DNA from: an uncultured Erysipelotrichaceae bacterium
GTDB lineage: Bacteria; Bacillota_I; Bacilli_A; RFN20; CAG-826
Assembly (NCBI GenBank): GCA_902768335.1
Contig: CACXKR010000006.1
Location: 1 to 51,659 of the forward strand
Direction: 5' to 3'
Length of the DNA stretch: 51,659 nucleotides
The notes under the pieces are model-generated. The model ran no database searches and was not told the origin of the DNA. It saw only the letters and a list, made by a program, of their open reading frames with translations. Every line of letters begins with the position of its first letter. Within the stretch, counting starts at the first letter, position 1. The position numbers and the translations under genes were made by a program. Positions 26,026 through 34,395 of the stretch are shown here, piece after piece.

Positions 26026-26310
26026 CTACTTTGCTTCCTTTTTGCAGTTGTTCATTACGAAGCTTACAACTAACCAAAAGAAGACGCCTGCTAAAACGGT
26101 TGCCAAAGCAATCCAACCATCCATTGGATCATCAAAGGACAAAAATGGTTCTCCATTAATCGCCGAAAAGATACAATCGATTAGCCACATTAATGTAGAT
26201 GCACCATAAGTGATGGCTAAAATATCTAAATGAAGTGCTTTTCTATCTTTAAAAATGAACCAGAGTACACCGGCAATAATTGTGCAACCTAGGGCTGTTA
26301 AGAAATACAT
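26026..26310 (-). CDS. Small membrane protein, unknown
   Basis: A 94-residue protein with three predicted transmembrane helices (about 1-18, 28-50, 65-87) and a Lys-rich C-terminus. I do not recognise it. It is preceded by a GAAGG site and lies 21 bases after capF, so it is probably the last gene of the capE-capG-capF operon and may act in polysaccharide assembly. Confidence 0.6.
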   Translation of the reverse strand: MYFLTALGCTIIAGVLWFIFKDRKALHLDILAITYGASTLMWLIDCIFSAINGEPFLSFDDPMDGWIALATVLAGVFFWLVVSFVMNNCKKEAK

Positions 26311-26331
26311 AAAGTTACCTTCTTTCCTAAA

Positions 26332-27432
26332 TTATTTTATCACTTCTTCACGATATGTGTCGGGAGTGTTTTCATTATAGACCTCGCTAATCCACATTAT
26401 CGTGTGAGAATTATTTTTCCCAATGTTGGTGATTTGGTGAGTATAACCAACATTTATTTCAATTGGTTCAGGTTTATTCCCACTTACCTTGTTCCTAATT
26501 ATTCTATTGGATTTAATATCGCGTTGAACAATCTCGCATTCGCCTATCACTGTATAGAAAATTTCTTTTTTATAAGTATGATAGTGACCGCCTTTTGTAA
26601 TGCCAGGATAAGAAACGTTGTCACTTATTTGGCCATATTTTTTTGATTTGTACAATTCTTCAAAAGAACCCCTATTGTCTGAAGCAAAATTAAACTTAGA
26701 ACCTTCATCACTTAGATAATTGCAAAATGTTTTGAATAGCTTTAGTTCGAATTCACTATGAAGAAGCGGCAAATGCCTGTTAGATTCAATCTCCCTTTTG
26801 AAATAACGTAGTAGTTCGGCAAGCTTGCCTAAAGAGCAATCATGCACTGGCTCGATTTTTAATATTTCTTTCGAACCGAAGTGATTACTATCTTTGATAA
26901 CGCGAACAAATTCATCAACTATATCATCAACATAGTTATAATGAACAACATATTTTGGATCGCGAATATTTATTTCTAAATCGTGAGCGATGTTATAACA
27001 GAAAGTAGCGCATGCTGAATTGTAATTTGGTTTACACCACTTTCCAAAGGCATTAGCGAGCCGATAAACATAAACAGGCAAGCCAGAAGAGAATAGATAA
27101 TCCTCAGCCATTCTTTTGGATTTGCCATAATCATTATCGAGTTCAGCTTGAATTGAACTGGATAAAATGATGGGAATAGATTTTCCACTATTCTTAACTA
27201 AATCCACAACTTTCTTAGTCAAATTCGCGTTTCCGTCATAAAATTCTTGGACGCTTAAAGGACGATTGACTCCAGCAAGATGGATGATGAAATCAGCGCA
27301 ATTTACGGATTTTTTTAAATCTTCATCATTGTTATTAATGTCGAATTTTAAAACCTCATAGCCTTCTTTTTCTAAACGAAGGCAGACGTGTTTTCCAATA
27401 AATCCGTTTGATCCTGTAACGAGAATCTTCAT
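26332..27432 (-). CDS. capF: CapF-like bifunctional reductase/epimerase (UDP-L-FucNAc synthesis)
   Basis: A 366-residue protein: N-terminal SDR domain (GSNGFIG near residue 8, YGKSK catalytic pair) and a C-terminal cupin domain (about 250-366) with KGGHYHTYKKEIF and a PDTYREEV ending. This matches CapF, which converts the CapE product toward UDP-N-acetyl-L-talosamine. An upstream Met at 27444 exists, but a GGAG site precedes the Met at 27432, which overlaps the capG stop as ATGA. The order here is capE-capG-capF rather than the Staphylococcus aureus order E-F-G. Confidence 0.9.
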   Translation of the reverse strand: MKILVTGSNGFIGKHVCLRLEKEGYEVLKFDINNNDEDLKKSVNCADFIIHLAGVNRPLSVQEFYDGNANLTKKVVDLVKNSGKSIPIILSSSIQAELDNDYGKSKRMAEDYLFSSGLPVYVYRLANAFGKWCKPNYNSACATFCYNIAHDLEINIRDPKYVVHYNYVDDIVDEFVRVIKDSNHFGSKEILKIEPVHDCSLGKLAELLRYFKREIESNRHLPLLHSEFELKLFKTFCNYLSDEGSKFNFASDNRGSFEELYKSKKYGQISDNVSYPGITKGGHYHTYKKEIFYTVIGECEIVQRDIKSNRIIRNKVSGNKPEPIEINVGYTHQITNIGKNNSHTIMWISEVYNENTPDTYREEVIK

Positions 27433-28577
27433 TCTTTTCTCCAAACCATTTTATTAACTATACCAGTATAGGATTGAATTATCTTTACAACTTTATCAGA
27501 AACATTGGTGTCCATATAGACATCAACTGGTTTACAACCTTGCTTATTTAAAACCGCTACCTCAACTGCTTGAAGAAGGCTCTTTTCATCAATGCCCGCT
27601 AAAACAAAGCAAGCGGCGTCAAGGGCTTCTGGACGTTCGGTAGATGTTCTTATAGAAACAGCAGCAATTGGTTTGTTTATGCTTGCATAGAAGCTAGATT
27701 CTTCTGGAAGAGTTCCTGAATCAGAAACGACACAATATGCATCCATTTGAAGCTTGTTATAGTCGATGAATCCTAATGGTTCATGCATGATAACTCTCTT
27801 ATCTAATTTGAAACCGGTTTGTTCAAGTTTCTTTTTGCTTCTTGGGTGGCAAGAATAAACGATAGGCATATCATATTTTTGAGCGAGTTTATTAATTGCA
27901 TTAAATAATGAATTGAAGTTCTTATCAGTATCAATATTTTCTTCGCGATGCGCACTTAATAAAATGTACTTGCCTTTTTGAAGATTTAACTTAGTTAAAA
28001 TATCGGATTTTTCAATTTCTTTAAGATGTTCGTTTAAAACTTCCGCCATTGGTGAACCAGTGACGTAGGTTCTTTCTTTAGGAAGACCACAATCAGCAAG
28101 ATATCTTCTCGCGTGTTCGCTATAGGCTAAATTGACGTCAGAAATGATGTCGACAATTCTTCTATTGGTCTCTTCTGGGAGACATTCGTCTTTGCATCTA
28201 TTTCCAGCTTCCATATGAAACACCGGGATGTGAAGACGTTTTGCACCTATGACGGATAAGCAACTATTTGTGTCGCCAAGAACTAGAACAGCATCTGGTT
28301 GTTCTTTTACAAAGACATCATATGATTTAGCGATGATATTTCCCATCGTTTCGCCTAAATCTTTTCCAACTGCATCTAAATAGATATCAGGATCTTTGAT
28401 ACCGAGATCTTTAAAGAAGATTCCATTTAAGGTGTAATCATAATTTTGTCCAGTGTGCACTAAAAGGGTATCAAAGTATTCTCTAGTCTTATTAATGACT
28501 GCTGCAAGGCGGATGATTTCAGGTCTAGTGCCGACAACGATCATCAATTTGAGTTTTCCGTTATTTTTAAAAGGCAT
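27429..28577 (-). CDS. capG: CapG/WecB-type UDP-sugar 2-epimerase
   Basis: A 382-residue non-hydrolysing UDP-HexNAc 2-epimerase. Family stretches include VGTRPEIIRLA, HTGQNYDY, LVLGDTNSCL, HMEAGNRC, SAHREENID and DSGTLPEESS. Alone it could be the UDP-GlcNAc 2-epimerase MnaA/WecB, but between capE and capF it most likely makes UDP-N-acetyl-L-fucosamine in the last pathway step. It has an AGGAGG site and ends in TGA overlapping the capF start. Confidence 0.9.
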   Translation of the reverse strand: MPFKNNGKLKLMIVVGTRPEIIRLAAVINKTREYFDTLLVHTGQNYDYTLNGIFFKDLGIKDPDIYLDAVGKDLGETMGNIIAKSYDVFVKEQPDAVLVLGDTNSCLSVIGAKRLHIPVFHMEAGNRCKDECLPEETNRRIVDIISDVNLAYSEHARRYLADCGLPKERTYVTGSPMAEVLNEHLKEIEKSDILTKLNLQKGKYILLSAHREENIDTDKNFNSLFNAINKLAQKYDMPIVYSCHPRSKKKLEQTGFKLDKRVIMHEPLGFIDYNKLQMDAYCVVSDSGTLPEESSFYASINKPIAAVSIRTSTERPEALDAACFVLAGIDEKSLLQAVEVAVLNKQGCKPVDVYMDTNVSDKVVKIIQSYTGIVNKMVWRKE

Positions 28578-28589
28578 TATTTTATCCTC

Positions 28590-29783
28590 CTAATCATGTT
28601 GACGAACTGATCCACCAAAGAATTCGAGTTTCTTGAGTAACTTCTTCATACCTTCAACGTCAAGGCGACCAGTATTATGAGAAGTATATGATTCTCCAAG
28701 GTTAAGTTTTTTATTGCCTTTTGAGAAATATTTTTCATAGTTTAAATCACGATTATCAGCGCAAACCCTGAAGAAATTACCGCAATCTTCTGATTTAATC
28801 ATTTCTTCTTGAGTGACCAAAGTTTCATATAATTTTTCACCATGACGGGTACCAATGTATGAGACTCCGGTCTTGCTTCCAGTTAGCTCAATGATTGCTT
28901 TTGCAAGTGTCTCAATTGTAGCGGCTGGAGCTTTTTGAACGAAGAGATCGCCTTGCTCACCATGCTCAAAAGCATAGAGAACTAAATCAACCGCATCATC
29001 GAGGGTCATCATAAATCTAGTCATTTCAGGGTTGGTGATGGTGATTGGCTTTCCTTCATGGATTTGATTCAAGAATAGAGGAATAACACTACCTCTAGAA
29101 GCCATAACGTTTCCATAACGAGTTAAGCAAAGCACTGTATCGCCAGGTAGAAGTTGTCTACTTCTAGCGATAACATTCTTTTCCATTAAAGCTTTTGAAA
29201 TGCCCATTGCATTAATAGGATAAGCTGCTTTATCAGTAGATAAAAAGATCGCTTTCTTAACATGATTACGAACACAAGCGGTAATAACATTATCTGAACC
29301 GATAACATTTGTCCTCACCGCTTCCATAGGATAGAACTCGCAAGATGGAACTTGTTTTAAGGCCGCTGCAGAGAAGACATAATCGACACCTTTAAAAGCA
29401 TCGATGATTGAATCAAGATTACGAACATCGCCAAGATAGAATTTTAATTTGCTATTAGCATATAGTTTTCTCATATCATCTTGTTTCTTCTCATCACGCG
29501 ATAATATTCTTATTTCCTTAATATCAGTATCTAAGAATCTATCAACAACAGCGTGACCGAACGATCCAGTTCCTCCAGTAATAAGAAGAACTTTATCTTT
29601 TAAAATGCTCGTATCTTTTGAGGCATATTCATTAAGTTTTTCTTTAATACGTTCAAGTTTAAGTTGATCCGCTTTGATTTCGTCTTGTTCATAGGAAACA
29701 TAAGTTCTTAAAGACATACCGACGACATCAGCGGCTTCTTTTTGAGTTAATTTGCAATTTTTGCGTGTTTCTTTTAGTGTCAT
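28590..29783 (-). CDS. capE: XRE-type HTH fused to CapE-like UDP-GlcNAc 4,6-dehydratase/5-epimerase
   Basis: A 397-residue protein. Residues 1-45 form an XRE/Cro-like helix-turn-helix (RKNCKLTQKEAADVVGMSLRTYVSYE). The rest is a CapE/FlaA1-type short-chain dehydratase with dinucleotide motif TGGTGSFG (69-76), LSTDKAAYPINAMG and the TRYGNVMASRGS stretch. It starts the pathway from UDP-GlcNAc to UDP-L-FucNAc. The fused start is well supported: GAGGTG sits at proper distance before the ATG and TATAAT lies upstream, while no good start exists at the dehydratase boundary. Standard CapE lacks the HTH. Confidence 0.88.
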   Translation of the reverse strand: MTLKETRKNCKLTQKEAADVVGMSLRTYVSYEQDEIKADQLKLERIKEKLNEYASKDTSILKDKVLLITGGTGSFGHAVVDRFLDTDIKEIRILSRDEKKQDDMRKLYANSKLKFYLGDVRNLDSIIDAFKGVDYVFSAAALKQVPSCEFYPMEAVRTNVIGSDNVITACVRNHVKKAIFLSTDKAAYPINAMGISKALMEKNVIARSRQLLPGDTVLCLTRYGNVMASRGSVIPLFLNQIHEGKPITITNPEMTRFMMTLDDAVDLVLYAFEHGEQGDLFVQKAPAATIETLAKAIIELTGSKTGVSYIGTRHGEKLYETLVTQEEMIKSEDCGNFFRVCADNRDLNYEKYFSKGNKKLNLGESYTSHNTGRLDVEGMKKLLKKLEFFGGSVRQHD

Positions 29784-29806
29784 ATTTGCACCTCGCTTGT
29801 CTATAT

Positions 29807-29812
29807 ATTATA
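29807..29812 (-). promoter_or_regulatory. -10 box of the capE operon
   Basis: TATAAT on the minus strand, 23 bases before the ATG and followed by a GAGGTG site. No clear -35 is present, which would suit an activated or repressed promoter. Confidence 0.5.
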
Positions 29813-29840
29813 TAAATATGATTAAAAGATAAAGAAAAAA

Positions 29841-29853
29841 TGCAATTATTGCA
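29841..29853. repeat. Palindrome upstream of capE
   Basis: TGCAA-TTA-TTGCA. On the minus strand it is followed by six T, so it may be a weak terminator of the glycosyltransferase operon. It also sits about 30 bases upstream of the capE -10 box, where an XRE-family regulator could bind. Confidence 0.45.
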
Positions 29854-29874
29854 CTTTTCATAATTTGCTGTTAA

Positions 29875-30933
29875 TTATTTGCCTGAACAGACTTTTTCGA
29901 GTTTTTCGATTGTATTTTCGATTGAATATTTCTTGGCAATCTCAAGAGCGTTTTCTCTTAATTTAAGAGTCTTTTCTTCATCGAGGTTATTTAATGTTGT
30001 TTCCAGTTCGCTCAGCGAATTAAGAACAATTCCACCAACACCGTTTTCTAAGATTTCAGGTAAGCCACCTTTGTTGTTTGTTATACAAAGAAGTCCTTTC
30101 GCCATAGCCTCGATTATAGATATACCGAATCCTTCATTGGCGAGAGGGAAATGAACAAAGACATCATGCGTAGATAACAATTTAGATGCATTTGCTCTTT
30201 GGCCAACGAAACTGATTTTTTCATTAGCGAGCTTTTGACATTCATCAATAACATCGCCCATTCCAACAACTGTTAAAGTTGCATTTTGGAATTTATTAAA
30301 GGCTACAACAAGATTTAATATCCCTTTATCTTGAGTTACTCTACCAATATAGATACATCTAATTGGTTCATGAAATTTCTTAAGACCTTTACAAGAGAAT
30401 TCTTTTAAATCGACTCCGTTATGAATGACGTGAATCTTGTCTTCAAGTTTTGGTTTGATTTTAATGATTTCTTGCTTTACGTATTGTGATATAGCGATGA
30501 TGCCATCGCAGTTTTCAACTGCCTTAATAAGTTTGCGACGTCTACGTCTAAACCCACTCAGCTCATTAATTAATAATGGAAGTGTATCCGAATGAATATA
30601 AATAAAAACCTTTAACCAAGAGAAATATTTTTTAATGTATCTAGCAAGCGCCCAAAGGAAGAAAGAACCGTGATGAAAAACAACCGCATCATAGTTGTTA
30701 TAATAGATCATTTTATCCATGCGTTTTTTCGCTTGTTTTAGTTTACGAAAAGATAATTTTTCATCAGGAAAAAATGTGTATACCTTATTTCCGACTTTCT
30801 TGATCTCATTTGGAATGGTTCCGGCATCCTTTATGAATAAAAATTCATAATCAGGGCATTTAACCGCCATATCAAGACAGAGCTTTTCAACACCGCCAAT
30901 ATTTCCAGATTTTAAAACATGTAGAATGCGCAT
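29875..30933 (-). CDS. GT4-family glycosyltransferase
   Basis: A 352-residue GT-B enzyme. The C-terminal nucleotide-sugar domain has IHNGVDLKEF, YIGRVTQDKGI and the EX7E-type motif NEGFGISIIEAMAKG. It probably adds the second sugar to the lipid-linked polysaccharide unit begun by the adjacent sugar-phosphate transferase. It is coupled to that gene by a TAATG junction. Donor and acceptor unknown. Confidence 0.88.
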   Translation of the reverse strand: MRILHVLKSGNIGGVEKLCLDMAVKCPDYEFLFIKDAGTIPNEIKKVGNKVYTFFPDEKLSFRKLKQAKKRMDKMIYYNNYDAVVFHHGSFFLWALARYIKKYFSWLKVFIYIHSDTLPLLINELSGFRRRRRKLIKAVENCDGIIAISQYVKQEIIKIKPKLEDKIHVIHNGVDLKEFSCKGLKKFHEPIRCIYIGRVTQDKGILNLVVAFNKFQNATLTVVGMGDVIDECQKLANEKISFVGQRANASKLLSTHDVFVHFPLANEGFGISIIEAMAKGLLCITNNKGGLPEILENGVGGIVLNSLSELETTLNNLDEEKTLKLRENALEIAKKYSIENTIEKLEKVCSGK

Positions 30934-31592
30934 TATTCAGCACCGTCCTTTTTAAAAACAGCAATAAAAGTTTTAAAGAATATTTTTGTATCGTACCAAA
31001 GCGAACGCTTTTCACAATAATGGATATCCATTTCAATCATTTCTTTAAAAGTAGTTTTTGATCTACCATTCACTTGCCACTCACCAGTTAAACCTTGTTT
31101 AACAGCTAAGCGTTGCTGATCTCTTTCATCATATAGATGAAATTCTCTAACAGTACATGGTCTTGGACCAATTAATGACATTTGACCTAAGAAAATATTG
31201 AATAATTGAGGAAGTTCATCTAAAGATGTCCTACGAATAAATTTGCCGAATTTAGTAACACGTGGGTCGTCTTCCATTTTAAAAGTAACTCCACCTTCAA
31301 CTTCGTTTTTCTTTAATAATTTAATTAATTGTTCGTCTGCATCAACCACCATTGATCTAAATTTATAAAACTTAAAAGTATACCCATATCGACCAATGCG
31401 ATCAGAGACATAAAAAACAGGGCCTTTGGATGTTGCCTTTACCATAATCGCAATAAATAGGAAAAGAGGCGATAAAAGGATAATGCCTAATGTCGAAATA
31501 AAAATATCAAAGGCACGTTTTATGATTCTATAGATAATGTTGTTATTAACCTTGATAGTAATTTCAAAAGTAGGTACTTTCTTATTTTTCAT
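30933..31592 (-). CDS. Undecaprenyl-phosphate sugar phosphotransferase (initiating PGT)
   Basis: A 219-residue monotopic phosphoglycosyl transferase. It has a membrane helix (about 30-52) and catalytic-domain motifs KFRSM, DDPRVTKFGKFIRRTSLDELPQL, GPRP and WQVNGRS. It transfers a sugar phosphate to undecaprenyl phosphate to start a surface polysaccharide; FucNAc-phosphate is a plausible donor given capE/F/G, as with S. aureus CapM. It heads the operon from a strong promoter that carries a palindrome. Confidence 0.92.
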   Translation of the reverse strand: MKNKKVPTFEITIKVNNNIIYRIIKRAFDIFISTLGIILLSPLFLFIAIMVKATSKGPVFYVSDRIGRYGYTFKFYKFRSMVVDADEQLIKLLKKNEVEGGVTFKMEDDPRVTKFGKFIRRTSLDELPQLFNIFLGQMSLIGPRPCTVREFHLYDERDQQRLAVKQGLTGEWQVNGRSKTTFKEMIEMDIHYCEKRSLWYDTKIFFKTFIAVFKKDGAE

Positions 31593-31620
31593 AACCTAGG
31601 TGCTCAACTTACCAAAAGCG

Positions 31621-31649
31621 ATTATAAACCAGCGCCATAATTAAGTCAA
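31621..31649 (-). promoter_or_regulatory. Promoter of the sugar-transferase operon
   Basis: On the minus strand: TTGACT, 17-base spacer, TATAAT. The -35 box overlaps the palindrome at 31646-31658. Confidence 0.85.
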
Positions 31650-31658
31650 CATAGTTGA
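31646..31658. promoter_or_regulatory. Operator-like palindrome 1
   Basis: TCAAC-ATA-GTTGA overlaps the -35 box of the sugar-transferase promoter. It is nearly the reverse complement of palindrome 2, centred 34 bases away. Confidence 0.5.
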
Positions 31659-31679
31659 AGCGAGTTTACTGACAAAAAA

Positions 31680-31692
31680 TTAACTATGTTAA
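31680..31692. promoter_or_regulatory. Operator-like palindrome 2
   Basis: TTAAC-TAT-GTTAA overlaps a plus-strand TAAAAT box (31690-31695) that could drive mntP. Confidence 0.5.
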
Positions 31693-31763
31693 AATATGTT
31701 TGAGTTTTACCGAAATAATAAGGTTTGATTGTTTTCAAAACTGAAAAAGAATACGATACATGT

Positions 31764-32396
31764 ATGGATTTTCAAATCATCATTGAGGTTATCTTATTGG
31801 GAATCGCCTTAAGTATGGATGCTTTTGCAGTGAGCGTGACTGATGGTTTAATTTATACTAATTTAAATAAAAGAAAAGCTGCTACAATCGCTGGTACTTT
31901 TGCCCTAATGCAAGCCTTGATGCCTTTGATTGGATATTGGATTATCGAGCTAGTCGTCTTTTTTATTGGAGAACAACGTGGAGCAGATATCGCAAACATC
32001 ATTGCGCTCACCTTGACTTGGACTGCCTTTGGCTTGCTTCTTTTAATCGGTGGAAAAATGATCATTGAATCAATAATTTCTATGAGAAAAGAGGAAAAAG
32101 AAGAATCAACCAAACTATTTTCATATAAAGAAGTGTTCATAATGGGAATAGCAACATCAATCGATGCATTCGCAACAGGATTTGCGTTACATGCTGGATT
32201 ATCAAATAATCTAACCGTTTGGCTACACGTCTCTTTAATTCTATTAATCACACTAGTGATTTGTTTAATTGGTATTATTCTCGCAAGACAAATCCACAAA
32301 TTATTAAAAGGACGACACGAGATTGCCAACTTAATTGGCGGTGTCATCCTTCTAGCATTAGCAATTTGGATAGTTCTTTCCTTTTATTTCATTTAA
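31764..32396 (+). CDS. mntP: MntP-like manganese efflux protein
   Basis: A 210-residue membrane protein with six helices and the two family repeats ALSMDAFAVS and ATSIDAFATG, whose Asp residues lie in the transport path. It exports manganese (or a related divalent ion). The frame is open from a TTG at 31725, but the Met at 31764 begins the conserved first helix. No Shine-Dalgarno is visible. TACGAT ends 6 bases before the ATG, and a second possible promoter lies under palindrome 2. No yybP-ykoY riboswitch is seen. Confidence 0.88.
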   Translation: MDFQIIIEVILLGIALSMDAFAVSVTDGLIYTNLNKRKAATIAGTFALMQALMPLIGYWIIELVVFFIGEQRGADIANIIALTLTWTAFGLLLLIGGKMIIESIISMRKEEKEESTKLFSYKEVFIMGIATSIDAFATGFALHAGLSNNLTVWLHVSLILLITLVICLIGIILARQIHKLLKGRHEIANLIGGVILLALAIWIVLSFYFI

Positions 32397-33008
32397 AGTT
32401 TTAATGATTTTCCAATCTTTGTGCTTATCACATTCATAAAGACGGTCGAGCAAAATAGGTTCTACTCCTGCCTCGATAGCAGAAATAACATCATTAAAGG
32501 AGTCGCCAATATAGACGACCTTTTTCTTATCGCCTTTGTATTTAAGGACTTTTAAGGTTTTTAAGATAGGTTCAGGTGATGGCTTAGGAATGGGAGCTTG
32601 TCTATTACCAACAATAACATCAAAATATTTCGCTAAACCGAATCGATTTAAAACATCTAAAACATGGCTTTCAGCATTAGAAGTAACGATTCCAACTGTC
32701 TTTTTGTTATCTTTTAAATACTTCAAAATCTCTGCAGTATCCGGATAAATCTCTGCCATATCGGTAACTTTTTGAGATAAGACTAAACGGTCAATATCAG
32801 CTATAAAATTATCATAGCCATCCATCGTTCCCATCACTCGTTTATAGGAAACTGGAATAGGCTCGCGGGTATAGCCCAAAATATCTTCTTTTTTGATTTT
32901 TATTCCAATATGAGAATAGGCCTCCTCAAAAACATAAATAGATGATTCGAGAGTATCAAAAAGGGTGCCATCGAAATCAAAGAGAAAAACATCATATTTA
33001 TTAGTCAT
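32358..33008 (-). CDS. HAD hydrolase, phosphoglycolate phosphatase/beta-phosphoglucomutase-like
   Basis: A 216-residue HAD with helical cap. Motif I is DFDGTLFD, motif II VTSNAES, motif III Lys in PKPSPEP, motif IV YIGDSFND. It is probably a small phosphatase of the PGP/Gph group; substrate unknown. The open frame continues far upstream, but the start at 33008 gives a canonical N-terminus. An extended -10 (TGTTATTAT) ends 6 bases before it. It overlaps the 3' end of convergent mntP by 39 bases. Confidence 0.87.
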   Translation of the reverse strand: MTNKYDVFLFDFDGTLFDTLESSIYVFEEAYSHIGIKIKKEDILGYTREPIPVSYKRVMGTMDGYDNFIADIDRLVLSQKVTDMAEIYPDTAEILKYLKDNKKTVGIVTSNAESHVLDVLNRFGLAKYFDVIVGNRQAPIPKPSPEPILKTLKVLKYKGDKKKVVYIGDSFNDVISAIEAGVEPILLDRLYECDKHKDWKIIKTLNEIKGKNYPNC

Positions 33009-33014
33009 GTTTAA

Positions 33015-33023
33015 ATAATAACA
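33015..33023 (-). promoter_or_regulatory. Extended -10 promoter of the HAD gene, leaderless spacing
   Basis: TGTTATTAT on the minus strand, 6 bases before the ATG at 33008. Confidence 0.6.
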
Positions 33024-33042
33024 AACAACGGAATTTTTGTTA

Positions 33043-33068
33043 ATAAAAAAGGTGTCAAGGACACCTTT
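33043..33068 (-). terminator. Terminator of the three-gene HAD operon
   Basis: On the minus strand: AAAGGTGTC-CTT-GACACCTTT-type hairpin followed by a T run. Confidence 0.9.
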
Positions 33069-33087
33069 ATCAATATTGAACAAAAGT

Positions 33088-33492
33088 TTATTTTGCTTCT
33101 GTTGCTGGAGCTTCTTGTTGAGGGGTCGGCTCTTCAATAATTTCAACAGCACTCTTAACTTCGATTGTATTATCTTTAAGAGCAGCTTGTCTTTGTTGTC
33201 TACGAAGTTGTTTCTCAACTTCACGATCTGCTTTCTTACCATTAAATGCTAAAGCGATAACGACAATAGCGATTCCAAGAATGAAGATTAAAATACCCCA
33301 GATTCTAAAATCGAATGGGATTTTTATGCCTTCAATGACGGCCTTCTCAGCATTCTTAATGAAGTTGGATTCCGATGCGACATTTAAGTGATGTCCAACG
33401 ATACCAAATATCATAAGAATTACGCCAAAAACTGCGATGGTTGCACCAACGAGATACCAGGCGAATTCTTTTCCACTAACTTTTGCTTTCAT
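33088..33492 (-). CDS. Two-helix membrane protein, unknown
   Basis: A 134-residue protein with two transmembrane helices (about 11-34 and 63-84), a basic stretch after the second helix and an acidic, Pro/Glu-rich C-terminal tail. I recognise no family. It is the last gene of an operon with an unknown helical protein and a Cof-type HAD, just before a strong terminator. Confidence 0.6.
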   Translation of the reverse strand: MKAKVSGKEFAWYLVGATIAVFGVILMIFGIVGHHLNVASESNFIKNAEKAVIEGIKIPFDFRIWGILIFILGIAIVVIALAFNGKKADREVEKQLRRQQRQAALKDNTIEVKSAVEIIEEPTPQQEAPATEAK

Positions 33493-33538
33493 AAATAAAC
33501 CTTATATACAATATCACTTACTTAAAATTAATTCAATT

Positions 33539-34393
33539 TTAGGCTTGCTTTGCTTGTTGTTGGAGCTTGACAATCTCTTCACGGAAATGGTTTTCGAATT
33601 GAGTGTAGACTGGTCTCCAAGCAGTTTCCCATTTTGCAGCGTGTTCTCTAGCGATGGTCTTAACTTCAGTAAAAACATTACCAAAGTTCTTACCAGCAGG
33701 AAGATCACGGCGACCACCAGTCATTTCAATTAAGGCAAAGAGTGGGTCAATGACTTCATAATAATCAGCACTTCTTGCGACAGCATTTTGTCTTAAGAAA
33801 TGGAACAGCTTAACTGCTCTTTCAATATCATTTTGAATGAAATTGGATTGAGGAGTAATCGCTCCTTTTGCTTCATTTCTAGCCTTATTATAATCGGCAA
33901 ATAAATGATCAAATTGATCTAAAAGAAGCATGTTGACTAAACCCCTATAGAAATATTCGCCTTTAGCGATTAAATCTGGATAGGTTGGTTCGTCCATCTT
34001 TTGATCTTTGTTTGCTCCAACCATGTGAGCTTCAATGATTTTGCGAAGTTCTTCGTGAACTGGAAGAACGTGTTCAAATACAGTCAAACATTGGGAATAG
34101 TCGACATGTAATTCGCTTCCATCTTGGGAGAGTTTGCAGATTGTGGATTCATCTCCATATACAGTATCGAGAAGTTCGTTAATAGCTTTTGTAAGCTTTT
34201 CGCCAGCTTCGCCTGAATTTTCTAAGCAGGCATGAAGTGGAGTGTTATTCTCGATTTCAGAACGGAGAATTTCTTTTCTAGCTTTATAGGCTTCAACATC
34301 ATATTTATCTTTCTTCATCGTATACTCAAGAGTATTGATTAAGAACATGTCGTAGCGAATAAAACTACCGATAGCAGCTGTGTAATTATTCAT
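33539..34393 (-). CDS. Conserved-looking soluble helical protein, unknown
   Basis: A 284-residue soluble, mostly helical protein without signal peptide or membrane helix. Aromatic- and Asp-rich patches (DQFDHLFADYNKARNEA, SADYYEVIDPLF) suggest a structured all-alpha fold. I recognise no family or catalytic motif. It starts 2 bases after the HAD stop with an AAGGAAG site and is followed by the two-helix membrane protein. Confidence 0.6.
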   Translation of the reverse strand: MNNYTAAIGSFIRYDMFLINTLEYTMKKDKYDVEAYKARKEILRSEIENNTPLHACLENSGEAGEKLTKAINELLDTVYGDESTICKLSQDGSELHVDYSQCLTVFEHVLPVHEELRKIIEAHMVGANKDQKMDEPTYPDLIAKGEYFYRGLVNMLLLDQFDHLFADYNKARNEAKGAITPQSNFIQNDIERAVKLFHFLRQNAVARSADYYEVIDPLFALIEMTGGRRDLPAGKNFGNVFTEVKTIAREHAAKWETAWRPVYTQFENHFREEIVKLQQQAKQA

Positions 34394-34395
34394 AA

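Noticed and set aside
27429-27444. Possible frameshift between capG and capF
   Set aside because: Both genes have complete family lengths; the junction is a normal ATGA overlap with a GGAG site.
31593-31763. yybP-ykoY manganese riboswitch upstream of mntP
   Set aside because: The conserved three-way junction motifs are absent; only palindromes and promoter boxes are visible.
31853-32347. Long minus-strand frame inside mntP
   Set aside because: A shadow of a six-helix membrane protein gene; no ribosome site or recognisable domain.
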